From: Atopsyche davidsoni
Lineage: Eukaryota; Arthropoda; Insecta; Trichoptera; Hydrobiosidae
NCBI GenBank assembly: GCA_022113835.1
Contig: JAILWY010000024.1
Span: 2,980,501 to 3,044,500 of the forward strand
Direction: 5' to 3'
DNA: 64,000 bases
Shown in pieces: positions 1 through 33,553 of the stretch (positions within the stretch are counted from its first letter, which is position 1; each line of letters starts with the position of its first letter). Made by a program: the position numbers and the translations under genes. The notes below the pieces were generated by a model. That model was not told the origin of the DNA, ran no database searches, and saw nothing but the letters and a program-made list of their open reading frames with translations.

Positions 1-873
1 TCATTGATACTATAAAAGTGGTGGTGATATTTAAGGGTTTGTATGTGCGTAGCTATTTTATCATTTTAGTCAGTTATATATTCTCGTAGCGTACTTTTAA
101 GTAATGATGTGCCACATATCTAGATAATAAGGCGTAGGCAACTAATTATGTATCATTCTGTGATTTTTATTTTTATATACATTCCACACCAAGGTCAGGC
201 ACTTCGTAAATTCAAGTGACATTATTTGAATTAAATTAATTGAAAATATATTGTTTAAAAATTTTTTAAGTTACTAGTTTGATTTGAGTTAAAATCTCGA
301 CCTTAGTGTTATAAATTTCAAAGAAATTCTTGCCATAATTTATTGATAATATTATTTTAGATATAACTAATTCCTCGTACCTAATTTTTTAAAATAATTC
401 AGTACAAATATTTTTTCTTTATAAATCTGTATTGCAAGAACACTTTTAGTCATTTTTCATAATAATGTGCATATATCCGACCAATTGGATATATTTTTCT
501 TTTTTGTAGCAATGATAGAGTTTGCTTTAATTGTTAATTTGAACTTTATTGAAACGTGATTAAATTGTCGTGCAATATATATGACTAAAGTCTTATTGCA
601 AATTTCAAGATTTATATTATTTACTTACATTGTTTTTATAATTATTTTTATATATTTAATTATAAGATGTTTAATACTGTAATAAATGTTCATTTAATAA
701 AAATATATTCTGCAGTTTTTGGCAGATGATTTTGTGGAAGATGCTATTATTTAATTGTTTTCTTTTTTAGTCGGCGCTCTCAAGGTCATGATTCTGCTGT
801 CTGATCCTCCTATCTATTCTCTTACACGTTTCAGTCTTAAACAGGGAGACTGGTAACCTCATTCCTAAAATCC

Positions 874-921
874 AAAGACCACCCTTGTGGCGTTCTACCA
901 GATCTGGTTGCGTAGAGCAGA
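874..921 (+). repeat. Dispersed repeat, family D, copy 1
   Basis: These 48 bases match 28719-28766 at about 40 of 48 positions, in the same orientation, with mostly transition differences. Both copies contain GGTTGCRTAGAGCAGA. The two copies bracket the tandem ABCC pair. The family is unidentified; it looks like the worn end of a transposable element. Confidence 0.55.
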
Positions 922-1187
922 AAAGTGGAAACTATTGGGTAGATCTATAAGGCAGAAGGCGTCCGACAGATCTGACGGTGAATTGAATATTTAAATTTTT
1001 TATTATTTGTTTAAAACGACACTGCCCCATGTTGTATAAATAAGATATGGCAGATGTATAGTAAGCCTTGTCGTAAATCATAGGCTGCTAGGTATCACAG
1101 TTTGTAAATAAGTAGCGATGATTAAAAGTTTCTTCATTCGTAATGTGGAAAAAAAATTATTCAAACAGCAACAATTCTATTCACGAT

Positions 1188-1246
1188 ACACACACACACA
1201 CACTTATACGTGCATGTATGTATATATATATATATATATATATATA
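1188..1246. repeat. CA and TA microsatellites
   Basis: An (AC)n run at 1188-1203 is followed after a short TATACGTGCATGTATG spacer by a (TA)n run at 1221-1246. Simple sequence, likely polymorphic. Confidence 0.9.
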
Positions 1247-1304
1247 CATTATTAGATGTTGCATACTTAGCGATTGTAAAGTTCCAGCTTCAGTACAGGT
1301 GGAA

Positions 1305-1425
1305 CAATAACTCGGCCGGGCAACCAGACGTTTACAACCGCCCCCTTGTTTTCTCGCCTCTTCCCTGGTGACTTGCTATTATAACAGAGTAGTGTGGTTT
1401 GTGGACTCGGAGACTCGGATTATCT
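1305..1425 (+). promoter_or_regulatory. Possible promoter block of first ABCC gene
   Basis: This is the only GC-richer patch in the 1.9 kb upstream of the ATG at 1888. It includes CTATTATAAC near 1377, which could serve as a TATA-like element. No initiator or 5' UTR splice site could be assigned. This is inference from base composition only. Confidence 0.2.
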
Positions 1426-1887
1426 GGACTCTAATATCTTAATACTGGAATATATCAATTAAAATCAATTTAATTTATTTAGAATAGACAAAGTATGTAC
1501 AAAAAGTTTTTGGAAGTGTCTGCTTCTACATATTTATATTTTTAAAAACGCTCAAGAAAATTATTGTACTCGCCTTGGGAAGCTTTGGTACTGATCTATC
1601 TAATTTCAAACACTGTGTAATTTTTCATCTTATCTAATCTTTACGAATATAAACATCTCTTTGAGATTTCAACATGTCCACGTATGCTGTGTTACAAAAC
1701 CACGTTCATTCATTAAATAACTCAATCGATTAAATAAAAATATCCAAAAATAAAAACAAGCACAAACAGCATTCAGCAAAAGTCATTGATCGGAGATCTT
1801 AATCATGTGTTACGGCAGAAAGAAAGTGTTATTTTTAATGCTGGCTTAATAAAAAATTAAAAATAAAAGAGTTTTACTCAAAGAACA

Positions 1888-10996
<9,109 letters not shown>

Positions 10997-11329
10997 TTTA
11001 TCTTGATGTAATAACATAAGTATTGTTTCTCTATAGTTGTATTGTTACAATATGTCAGTCGATGAATATAAATATAGATGGTCTTCAAAATTATTTAATT
11101 TACGACCTTTCGTTCTTAGTTGCTTATACTTCCTCTTCCCTTAGAACATCGATTCCATTCTTTATAATCTCTACTATTTGCACATAAACTCAGAAAATCT
11201 GAACGAGGGGTCTAAAATCCACAAAACAGAAAAGACAGTTATTCGAAGCAGTCAAATCCAATTTGGTCTGTCTGACTTGGTTGTGAATCTCACTTTGATT
11301 CTAAGATTTTGTGGGTGCTAAGCTTTGTA

Positions 11330-11475
11330 GTATTATTTGTCTTCCGACGTTTCGGTCTCGGTACTAGAACCATCTTTAGGGACTTGAAATATGGTATATA
11401 TGGCTTAACACCTTAGAAATCCCGGAATTATCGAATAGCAACGATTACCAAAACCTACAAACACATAAATACCAC
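11330..11475 (+). repeat. Dispersed repeat, family C
   Basis: This copy contains both modules of the family: GACGTTTCGGT...GTACTAGAACCATC at 11345-11385, and AACGATTACCAAAACC about 60 bases downstream. The first module recurs at 38235-38280 and, inverted, at 9107-9152. Confidence 0.55.
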
Positions 11476-13149
11476 TTTGAGATAAAATAAATCATTTAGA
11501 TTAAAATGTAACGGAATTATTTTTCTTGTTTATCTTGTAAGGTGTAGGCAGTATTTTGTAAGGTGTTGTTTTGTAAATATTAGCTGGGATGGCAAAGTGG
11601 GTTATATTAAAATATATATATAATGGTATTTAGTAATACAAATAAGTAAAACTGCGCAAAACATCGGACATTTATTATTTTGTTATTTATCTGTGTTTTA
11701 TGTATAAATAGATGTCATATATTTCATTTTTTACTGTTCTTATAACCATCGTACTATCTTATCTTCTGACAGGAAGAAATGCGAGGTTTTCTATTGCCAA
11801 CTTACTACCATGTTTCAGTAGAGTGCTATTCGAAATTAAGCCCTTAATTTACACGCTGGATTATGGTGCTCAAATGAAAACTAATATTTACAACAGATAT
11901 GACCAGGTAAATAAATGGCTACACTGTTATGAAATTAAGATAGAAAGTGCTTTTACCTTTAATAGAGCTTTTTAATATATAAATATAAAAAATATATTCA
12001 AGACTCTTTACTGCAGCTAAAGATTACGTTAAAAATATACTCAACTTACTCTGTATCTGATTGATAAGATTTTTTTGCCTTTTTCATCATAAAAAAATAT
12101 TACTAAAGTTTTTGTATCTTGTCGAATAATATATCCGGGGAATTGAAATAAATGCAAAACGTGAAGCCTTATATAGGATCAGCTCTGTTGGGTACTTGGG
12201 AATGACAATAAACAATACTTGGTACATAAAAAAACGCAGCTCATCACTTGAGAGGTTAAAATAAATTTGTTGCACTCCAATACTGTATTTTTTAAACAGT
12301 TATGATATATGTGCTATATTTCTTTGAAAAATACATTAACCTTCAATAAATAAAAAAGCTATGATTTATGATTATATTTTTGACCTAAAACTAAAAGTAT
12401 TAGTAAAAAATAAAAGCTGAGTCAATCAATAAACATGAATTCATATGAGATATTAAAAAAATGTAATGAAATTTATTCGCAATGAAGCAACCCTTGAAAA
12501 AAAGAATTATCTATAACTTAAAATAAAAATATATATTTAAAGTCAGGATCCATTTCAGTGATGGTTTATCAGCTATTGCAGTCAAAAATCACAAAATGAA
12601 CGCCCAAGTCCCAAAAGACTCGTCAAATTAAACAGTAAGCGGTTAAATTCATCATATTGATTTATTAAAACCTATAATATGTAATAAGATTGATATGCAA
12701 ATAAAGAGAAATGCAAAATATGTATAAAAAAATTGAGTTTCAGTCTATTTTTGATTGAATTTGATTGATTTTTATAAAATTATGGTATATCTTTTTTTTT
12801 TATAATAAACTGCCGCATTTATTTTATGACTTTACTCGATACCTGGAAGTCGAACTGATTCTTTGTTTATTTTTCAATTAATAATGTACTTCTCCACAAT
12901 CGTTTATTTTAGGTACCATTAGGGTTAAAAAAAAATACCACCCAATTTACATTTTACATATCCACATGATAGTTCCAACCATTAAATAAAATGTATAAAA
13001 AAAATGTTAATTATTTTTTTAAAAATTATAATGTATTTAGTTATAAGAAAATAAATAAATATATATATATTTATATTTATAGTTAACTAGAGGTAAAATA
13101 AATATATATTTACTTTGACTAAAATGACATTTGTCTTGTTCATTGTCTC

Positions 13150-13236
13150 TGGTCGTATCCGCGGACATCTTGTTGTCTTTGACAGAGCGAGAATAGCGGC
13201 CGCCGCGGCAACATCCGAATCGCTATCGTGTTCAGC
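13150..13236 (+). promoter_or_regulatory. GC-rich block, possible promoter of second ABCC gene
   Basis: A sharp GC-rich island (GCGGCCGCCGCGGCAAC at 13196-13212) in an otherwise AT-rich intergenic region, 2.2 kb before the second ABCC start codon. It may be a promoter with a distal 5' UTR exon. No TATA box or donor was assigned. A similar GC island with GCGGCCGCC lies at 17820-17930 inside intron 2 of that gene. Confidence 0.25.
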
Positions 13237-14681
13237 AAATTAAAATAATTCATCCCTAACACAATAAAACTCAACACAAACTGTAAAAACAATATTCATT
13301 ATATTATTAAAGTTTTATTGTTATTTATTATCAAGTGTTTTTGCTGCCAAATTGAAAGATGTGATGAAGTTTTTTCCCCGAAAATTGTGCTTCTTATTCG
13401 CAGTGTAAATTAATATTTCTGTGATAAAATATATTTTACTATTCGTAAGTATTGATGAAGTGGAAATATTGATTACGTCGTAGGTGTTTTTGTTTTTCCA
13501 AAAAAATATTAGGTTTTGTTACACAAATATTGCTATTATCATCAGACACTATATATTTTGCAAGCAGCCTTGTGAAAATGTTTCGTTCAGGTGACATTGT
13601 TATGGTAACAGAAAAAATGTCTTTTACGACTTTTTTGTAATTAATTTCACTAGAAAAATTAGCTTATTATCTAAATATGTGTGATTCGGGTGTAGGTATT
13701 TTTGACAAAAAAAAATTGTCTGGGAAAATGTTGATAGATGGTATTTTTTGCGTGACTAACTATCGATGTCTATTGTATATATTTTAGTAATACTTACGAT
13801 TGTAGAATCAAGAAGCAATATATACCCAAAATATAATAAACTAAGCCTTAAAAAAATTGCATCATTGATTCATCGACCATGTCTCTACCAAAAAATTTTT
13901 ACCAAAAATCACATAAAATAAATTAATTTTTATATGAAAAGGGAAGCTATCAAATAATACAAGATTTTTTTTTTTATTAAAACATGAATTTGTTTCTTAT
14001 AATACACTTTGGATAAGTTACTTAAATATTAACGAGATAGATAAAAAAAATATTTGTTTATAATATATGTATATTAAAAAATCTAGCTTCTAGTTACTTT
14101 ATTATTATTATTGAAAAATGTCTACACGCGTCAGTTCCACATTTAACACCAGTTTTTACTTGCCATTCATTGCTTTTTTATTATCAGTATAGATATTTAA
14201 TTATATTCAATATCATTGTACGTATTTTTACTATTTTATTTATTATTACTTATACATATGTCTTCTTTCCTATTTTAGTACTTCTCATGAAAAACAGCAA
14301 ATGTTAACTTTTGTATCACTAATTTATTTAAACATATTTGTTATAAAAAAAAAATTATTAAGTATTTTTCTCGTATCCAAATAATCATGTATTTTATTTT
14401 AATGTGTAATTTTTTTTTCTAATAACTTACATAGTTTATTCAGAAGTGGTACCGGGTTTCTTTCGGATGATACCATGTGTTTTGAGTCGCATGTATATCT
14501 GGACGCTGCCGTTTGTATTTTCCATTCGCACCTGCCGTGTCTAATTGCTGGACACACCTGTGTGGAAAACCCATACGCACGGCTTTTTTTACTTCACTCT
14601 TAATAAACAAGTATAATAATGATTTTCCAAGGCACACCAGACACCGTACATCGATTTATAACACAGTTTATTTTTATTTAT

Positions 14682-14760
14682 ATCTTCTTCGGGTGCCTCT
14701 CCTCAGAAAATTCACATTCTTATTAGTGACCACCTCTCAATATATCTCTATCCTTAGGCA
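14682..14760 (+). repeat. Dispersed repeat, family B
   Basis: The 19-base ATCTTCTTCGGGTGCCTCT at 14682-14700 is repeated exactly at 17151-17169. Looser copies lie at about 62380 and 62526. The similarity continues loosely for tens of bases. Family unidentified. Confidence 0.55.
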
Positions 14761-15421
14761 GACTTATTAATTCGGCTGTACTCCCAAACACTGGCGCAAA
14801 TTCCGCATCCATGTTAATGTCCTCCTTCCAATGCTTCTGTTTCTCTGGACAATCAAAATATTGCCAAAATATAACACCTCATGGTTTTTTACCTTCGTCA
14901 GGAGTTCTCTTTCTGTGCGAGACTCTAATTCTCCTATAAAGCCACTCTCTTCATAGATCCTTATAATGATTTATTTATATAAAATGCTCAAGTTATATTA
15001 ATTAATAAATAGCTCGTGTTTAATAAAATGTTCACATGCTCGTGAAAATAATTAATAATTTCAAATTGTGTTTTTTTTTTCTAGAAATAAAAATGCGTGC
15101 CCTACATATCTTTATACAAATTTTGGTTTATGTGGTTTTTTTTTTTTTACCACTTGTAGTATTGATGATATATTTTTTTCTTCTCATATGTGATACATTA
15201 GGTTTATTTTGTATTGAATTAACAAGACCGATTTCTCAAATATGTGAATTCGTCCATCGATAGCTCAACGTGCTAGATAGGAGGGCGTGCAAAGAGGTCA
15301 CAATCTTAGTATACAATGTAATTTGTAATTTTTTAGTGGAATATATAAGCGATTGGTTCAGATTGACTTAAAAAAGCTAAAAGGTACAATTCAAGTAAAT
15401 CAGCTGTTCTATGGTGTGCAG

Positions 15422-27608
<12,187 letters not shown>

Positions 27609-29359
27609 GGATATATTAACTTATTGTATATTTTTTAAATCTTGACAGTTTGCTCAGTTTGATTGAGTAAACTTAATTTATATAAAAGCATTTTTGAGAT
27701 GCAAAGCTGTAAAATATCATTCGGCGACTAATTTATGGAAATGATGATTTATATATCCCATATGGAGACGTCATTTAGTTTTCTACAATGATGTTAGTAC
27801 TTTGACCATTAAAGCCTGGTATGGTTTGAAAGAACACCAAATTAGCATTATTGGTGTGGAGTCCATAAAAAACAATGCGCAACTGCATGCCTTTAGACAT
27901 CTGAAAATGATGAAGATGCCTGATTTTTGAAATGATGATTTTTGCTAGGATTTTGCTCGAAAATCAACCCTAACTTATATATACTATATATATAAAATTT
28001 TCTCACAACCTGAAATTTTAGAGTTACTACCGTAATTGTATTGGAGTGAAATCGTCAATCAAACTGGAGCAGGCGTCCTCTTAGGATTTATTTCTCAGAA
28101 CAGAGAAGTTGCGTATAATTGATCAACGATCGAGAGTTAAATGATCCAGTTTTTGAGCCGCCGATTAACAAAATAAAAGGTTTAGCAAATTGTCAAATAT
28201 ATAAGAATGCTATTCCAAAAGCACTATTGCATTATTTTACTGTATATAATTTAGGTATCAGATTTAATAATTGTTAATCATAGAATAATAGTACTTAAAA
28301 CAATCAGCTTAGTGTATTTAATAGCTTTTATATATCTTTGATATCTTATATCTTTTAAATACCTTTCGTTTGTATTTTTGACCAATAATCAGATTACTCA
28401 TGTTTGTGCAGCGCCATATGAGAAAGGCGAAAGAAGTTTGTTTATATAATCTCTCAAACTCAAAACTTTTATTTATTCACTTAAGCTTAATTTTTATACA
28501 AAATGTAATTACGTGTATTGTGTAAGCGTTGTAGAGTACATTTAGAGGTATATTTTTAAGGACAACTGCACAGCGTGCATGGAGTTTCAACAAGTGTAGA
28601 TTCCACACAAATGAGGAAACTGCTAATAGGAAATAAATACAGGGCGATAAAACACATATGTCCATAAAAATCGCAAACGTATTTTAGGACTGTACTTATC
28701 ATTATATCATAAATATTTAAAGACCACTCTTATGGCCTTCCATCGGATCCGGTTGCATAGAGCAGACATGTAAACGTAGTGTGATCATCTCTATGATCTC
28801 TGCTGATGAATGCGGTTCTAGTGTAACATTAGAAAAATATTTTACAATATATTATTTATTTTAGACAATTTATAAATGTTGCTATAATTTATCTTTTTGA
28901 TAATAAAGACCAATGAATGTTTTCAAATTATTTTTTTTGTGTAATTTTGTGCTTCCTTTTTAAAACTTTTTATTGGAAATAAACCGTACTCCAAATATTG
29001 TTTTCAAAACATTTTTTATAGTGCACTTAAAGCAAGATGAAAAAGATTCAAGAGGTTCACTTTAAGCGATCTATTCAGAAAAAATGTTTCACTATGAAAT
29101 TATTTTATTCTGACACAATATAATAAATGAGACTTTATCGTTTCAATTACTCTACATATGTGTTTGTCATAGGCCATAGATCAAAATGTTAACGGCAATT
29201 GAAATATGTTTAATGATGTTATATTCAAAACTTCAGTTTTAAATGCACTAGTGATTAAAATGTCATTAAGTTATATTGATAAAACCACATTTGCGTGTAA
29301 GAATTTATGATATATATGTTTCATAGTAGTTTTAATCGTTTCATGTTGATATTTAATTG
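27609..29359. other. 3' flank of second ABCC gene
   Basis: AT-rich DNA with no supported gene. It includes the 3' UTR of the second ABCC gene and the second copy of repeat family D (28719-28766). Confidence 0.6.
28719..28766 (+). repeat. Dispersed repeat, family D, copy 2
   Basis: About 83% identical over 48 bases to 874-921 and in the same orientation. It lies 1.1 kb beyond the stop codon of the second ABCC gene. Confidence 0.55.
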
Positions 29360-29865
29360 ATGTGCTTGGTTTGTAAGCAACATCATCGTTCCAGTTGCAC
29401 AATGCATGTGTTGCCATAGACAAGTGAGTTAGTTGGCTGTTTGTTGCAAGTTTAATTGGCATGTGTTTGTAAGGAACATCATCGTTCCAATTGCACAATG
29501 CATGTGTTGCCATAAACAAGTGAGTTAGCTGGCTGTTGCAAGTTTAATTGGTATGTGTTTGTAAGGAACATCATCGTTCCAGTTGCACAATGCATGTGTT
29601 GCCATAGAAAAGTGAGTTAATTGGCATGTGTTTGTAAGGAACATCATCGTTCCAGTTGCACAATGCATGTGTTGCCATAAACAAGTGAGTTAGTTGGCAT
29701 GTGTTTGTAAGGAACATCATTGTTCCAGTTGCACAATGCATGTGTTGCCATAGACAAGTGAGTTAGTTGGCTGTTGCAAGCTTAATTGGCATGTGTTTGT
29801 AAGGAACATCATCGTTCCAGTTGTACAATGCATGTGTTGCCATAGACAAGTGAGTTAGTTGTTTG
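29360..29865. repeat. Six-copy minisatellite with two unit lengths
   Basis: Direct tandem copies begin at 29360, 29461, 29553, 29626, 29699 and 29791, giving unit lengths of about 101, 92, 73, 73, 92 and 75 (last partial). Short units lack a segment close to TGTTGCAAGTTTAATTGGC. Every unit carries the inverted repeat GGAAC-ATCATC-GTTCC (one has ATCATT, and the first has GCAAC on the left arm) and the near-palindrome CACAATGCATGTG. Copies differ by only a few bases, so the array is young. It sits between the convergent 3' ends of the second ABCC gene and the opsin gene. Confidence 0.92.
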
Positions 29866-30788
29866 TGTTTAGTTATTTGGCAAGCTAAAGTGAGATATGT
29901 GTCAGGTTTGTAAGTGGGTAAGGTATTATTAAGAAGGCGTTGTTTTTATTCCTTGCATGCTGGGATTATTTATTTATCAATTTAATACATTTAGAAAAGA
30001 ATTCGCTATTGACATCAGCCAAGAAGATGCGTATTGTTAGCATTACATCAATACAAAAAGAGGCATCGGCGCCGCGTCAAGTTAGTCATGATCAACGACA
30101 GTACAGATTTAAAAAATATGGCGACCAACCCAGGTCACAAGTCTAATGTCCTAACTTATTCTAACCGTTAGCGTGTGCAATGTTAGCGAGGGGACAAGTT
30201 GTGTTTTCAAAATATGCACAGCACTGCGGCGCTCCAATTTAGCTACAAAACAATTATACAAAACCTAAAAGCCGCCCTGCGAGAGCGGAGGATGCACCGG
30301 CAGCGCAATATCATCATGAATACTTTGTCCAAAAACACAACCTGTCGCGCCGCTTGTCATTTTGTTTTTTTTTTTTTATGTTACAAATAAGTCATAGATC
30401 ACGATTCGAGAATAACCATTGACTCAGCCGTTGTTTGTATCGTTGAATGTTGAGACGAAACTAAGGTTGTCCGACCCGGAGCGACGAGGCTCGAGAATTC
30501 ACAAAAACGTTGCATTTCTGGCAGTCCTCGGTGTGGCGGTCGTGCTTCAATATATCAGCCATAAACCGTGCAAAAAAACAGTTATTCTGATGCGGGTTTA
30601 CGGTTGTCTATTGGCGCTGTCTGTTTTGAGAGACGGCGTACAGGATGCATCGTCGTAAGCGTCGGTTTGAATGCTGGCAAACCTGCGCTCAGAGGTATTG
30701 TTTGGTTTGCGGACTTGTCAGCGGATGTCGAAGTCTTTGCCGGGTCTGTTGCTGATCGGATTCAGGGTCGGAGCTTTGCGTGAGGTGT
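29866..30788. other. Region downstream of the opsin stop codon
   Basis: No gene is supported. The opsin 3' UTR must occupy part of it on the - strand. TTTATT at 29945-29950 and near 29968 would read AATAAA on that strand but is over 800 bases past the stop, so it is not assigned. 30470-30790 is GC-richer than its surroundings. Confidence 0.5.
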
Positions 30789-33027
30789 TTACGCGGATGG
30801 CTTCTCCTCGGAGACGTTGGTGGTGGCGGAGGCCACCGACCCGCTGTCGTCCGGAGAAGACTGGCACGCCAGAGAGGGGAACTTCTTGTAGAGAGCCGCC
30901 CTGTATTTAGGATGGCTAGAAAAAAAATGAACGAGTTGTTAAGTACACCAATACGCTTTGATTGCATTAAAGCTTAGGTTGGTGTAGTTTATATTATTCA
31001 TTAATGAAATTGGTAGTTTACCTGATGCCATAAACAATGGGGTTGTAGACGGCGTTGGCTTTGGCGAACAGAGATCCCCAGATGGTAGCCAGAGGGCTGA
31101 TGGTGGAGTCGCCGAAGATTCCCATGAAGTTGATGACCAGGTAAGGAGTCCAGGCCATGAACCACAGGGAGATCGTCATCAAGGCAACCTGGATAAGAAG
31201 TACAGTGTCATTGATGTCAATTTCAACAAGAGTCACTCTAGAATCTAGTTGGGTAGGTGTTTATAGATTGAAGTGTTGGCGTGAATCGCGTTCATTGAAG
31301 AAATGGAAATAAATTATATTTGTGCGTCTATTTAAAGTGTTAATGATATCTTTGGTTTAGTTTATAAAGTTGGAAGCTGAGCAGATTAAATGAATAGTAT
31401 TTTAATTCTCAAATGGATTAGATAAAGTTGAAAATGGCCTGATTCAAGAAGATTGGTTTTTTATCCGGTAGTCTAAGAGTGGCGTTACCTTGGCGAGCTT
31501 GCACTCAGCGCTGGTGTTGGACTGCTCAGTTGTTCGGAGGGAAGCAACGTTCATCTTCTTAGCCTGTTCTCGCATAGCCTTCTCGTGAGCGGATACAGCC
31601 TGTGGGAAAGAGAACACAACATGGTATCATATTCAATTGTTCATGTCTACTATTGTAACGACGTACTGTTTGTGAACTGTGAAGATGGACAAATGTTCAG
31701 TACCTGTACGATGAAGAAGTAAGAGTAGATGATGAGCAGCAGAGGAGTGAAGTAGACGAAGACGCCATAGACGAGGATGTAGCTGCGGCTGAACCAGTCC
31801 TTGTTCAGATAGTCAGTTCCGCAGGCAGTCATGTTTCCCTCAGGCACGTACCTGCATCAAAGCCATTAATAAATTCACCATCCATTTGATCAATGCCTAG
31901 TATATTATGTAAATTGAAGAGTATATTTGATTTTGTATATTGTAAGTAGTCCGAAGTTGGCATGCCTGTTCCAGCCGAAGAAGGGGGCGAGAGTCCAGGC
32001 CAGGGAGAGTCCCCAGATGATCATGATCCTCATCATGGCGCCGCTGTTGGTCAGAGGCTTGGCTGCCAGGCCCTTGACGATGACGTTGTAACGGTCGGCG
32101 GCGATCATGGTCATTGTCCAGATGGACGCGCATCCGAAGAGGGATCCGGCACATCCGTACAGCTCGCACATGAACGGACCTGAGAAAGGGGTGGCGAGTC
32201 GCTGGTGAAATGGGTGGCAGCCAAAAGAGGCAGATGGTCAAATTAACAAAGTAACTTTTGAGAACCATGGATGGGTGGAATTGAATCCTTTGTTCAGGTA
32301 CAGAGAAGGCACTCACCTAAGACCCAAGTCTCATTGTAGCAGTTGACGACCATGGGAGGAGACATGCAGAACATCATGAAGAAATCTGAGAAGGCCAAGT
32401 TCACAACCAGGAGATTTGAAGGGGTTTTCAGGGTCTGTGAACAATGCAATCATAACGCATGTATATTGGGGTGCTCAGCGCGTTAATATCATGGATATAT
32501 TATAAGTTTATATGTAAATTTAACAGTAATTGGTTATGCTTACTTTTTGTCCGGAGAAGATGAAGATAACCATGCCATTGCCGATTACTGAAATCACTCC
32601 GAGTACGCCAATTGTAAAGCCGAGAAGTCCGTGCCAGAGCGGGTTCATGGGGGGGAACTGATACCTGCAAGGAAGCGTTCTTGTCAGAAAACCCAAAGCA
32701 TAGATGACGATCAACAGCACTGGATTTTAATGGCTGGTGATTATTGATTATAGTTATGAATGTATATAGGCATTAATGCTTGATAATTCACTGTCCAATG
32801 TTGGTTTGCTGGACGGTTACAAATGGTTGGGCTGTTGGATGGCAATGAATGGTCGGTGTATGGTGGACAGTTGGTCGGTTGGAGGGCACTCACCAGTGAG
32901 CATCGACCATGTGAAGCATGTTGGGGGGCACCTTGTCCACCACCGTGAGGTTGGACGCGCCATAGGCGGCCGCCTGTGCTCCCCAAGCTTGCAGCGCGCT
33001 GTACCCCGCTACGCCGTCAGTCGCCAT
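30789..33027 (-). CDS. LWRh: Long-wavelength-sensitive visual opsin (LW rhodopsin)
   Basis: Photoreceptor GPCR of 379 aa, the usual length for insect LW opsins. Eight coding exons in gene order: 33027-32894, 32664-32544, 32434-32317, 32179-31966, 31851-31704, 31599-31489, 31188-31022, 30915-30789. Visible hallmarks: N-terminal sequon N26-L-T; seven hydrophobic segments; disulfide pair C129 and C206; DRY at 153-155; E200 at the insect counterion position in the second extracellular loop; retinal-binding Schiff-base K325 in [18 protein letters not shown] at 331-335; a Ser/Thr-rich tail ending EEKPSA. The i3 loop sequence [16 protein letters not shown] is the insect Gq-coupling type. All introns are GT-AG except intron 4 (31965-31852), whose donor is AG|GCATGC. 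A GT donor is impossible there, because no GT occurs on the - strand from the exon end through the next 60 bases. Subfamily LW is well supported; lepidopteran affinity is from recognition, not a search. Confidence 0.96.
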
Positions 33028-33050
33028 CCTCTTGCAATTACTGACCTACC
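33028..33050 (-). other. Opsin 5' UTR part adjoining the start codon
   Basis: On the - strand a CTGCGCGCAG acceptor (ending at 33051) precedes 23 bases of leader and then ATG at 33027. With the donor at 33373 this predicts a 323-bp 5' UTR intron (33051-33373). Confidence 0.6.
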
Positions 33051-33373
33051 TGCGCGCAGACAACCAACACATACAACAATATTACCAAAAATATTCAACT
33101 GGATTTTATAACTATAAGAAATCTCGCTCGTGTACTTTAAGAAAGTTGAATCAAGGCAATGTCCCCAAAGAATCCAAAGTCAGTGCACTTAGTGTACAGG
33201 ACAATATAGCTATTGCAGATTGTTTAAGAAGCAAGACAAATGTATATGTAACTTCAGTAAGTTTCATGCGGAGTACTGTTAAGTTAAGTTAGCGAAACTA
33301 ATCACAAAATAAAATAAAAAAACATTTATTTTAATAAAAAATGTAATTTTCAGTATGTGGTCGGTTTACTTAC

Positions 33374-33495
33374 CTGAGATGAGAAGGTAAAGAATAAGAT
33401 GCCTGAGCACTGAAGAAAATCGATGTGGGTCGAACTACTTCAGTTCTGCGGCCAGTCTGCTAGGCTATGCCTGAGGATGTGCTTTGGAAGCTACT
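33374..33495 (-). other. Predicted opsin 5' UTR exon
   Basis: The exon would start about 30 bases below the TATA box (near 33495) and end at 33374, where the - strand reads CTCAG|GTAAGTA, a near-perfect donor. No start codon consistent with the opsin frame lies in it. The transcription start is estimated from TATA distance only. Confidence 0.55.
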
Positions 33496-33518
33496 CGTCT
33501 TCTGCAGCGGCGGGAGCC

Positions 33519-33553
33519 CCTTATATACCTCCGGGGGCGAGCGTAATCCAATA
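33519..33553 (-). promoter_or_regulatory. Opsin core promoter: TATA box and RCSI-like element
   Basis: On the - strand GTATATAAGG lies at 33528-33519. Sixteen bases upstream, 33544-33553 reads TAATCCAATA on the + strand (TATTGGATTA on the - strand). This fits 9 of 10 positions of the rhodopsin core sequence I pattern TAATYNRATT described for insect photoreceptor promoters, where it sits just above the TATA box. The spacing and the position upstream of a perfect 5' UTR donor support the assignment. Confidence 0.6.

Larger units (their letters stand above)
1..1887. other. 5' flank of first ABCC gene, no gene seen
   Basis: No coding region is supported here. The stretch is AT-rich and holds a copy of a dispersed repeat (874-921), a CA/TA microsatellite (1188-1246) and a short GC-richer block at about 1305-1425 that may contain the promoter of the ABCC gene starting at 1888. 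The 60 bp just before the start codon are plain AT-rich leader. Confidence 0.6.
10997..15421. other. Intergenic region between the two tandem ABCC genes
   Basis: 4.4 kb, very AT-rich. It contains the 3' UTR of the first ABCC gene (no polyadenylation site assigned), a family C repeat at about 11330-11475, a GC-rich block at 13150-13236, and a family B repeat at 14682. No further gene could be supported; the short open frames here have no coding character. Confidence 0.6.

Noticed and set aside
15353..15421. Upstream extension of ABCC copy 2 from TTG at 15353
   Set aside because: No ATG in that frame before 15422; TTG is not a credible start in an animal gene.
29360..29865. CRISPR-like look of regularly spaced repeats
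   Set aside because: Repeats are directly tandem with no unique spacers, and the DNA is eukaryotic.
31905..31965. Opsin exon 4 read through into NRHANFG...
   Set aside because: It departs from the conserved opsin sequence and ends at a stop; joining by the GC donor restores the family sequence and the phase.
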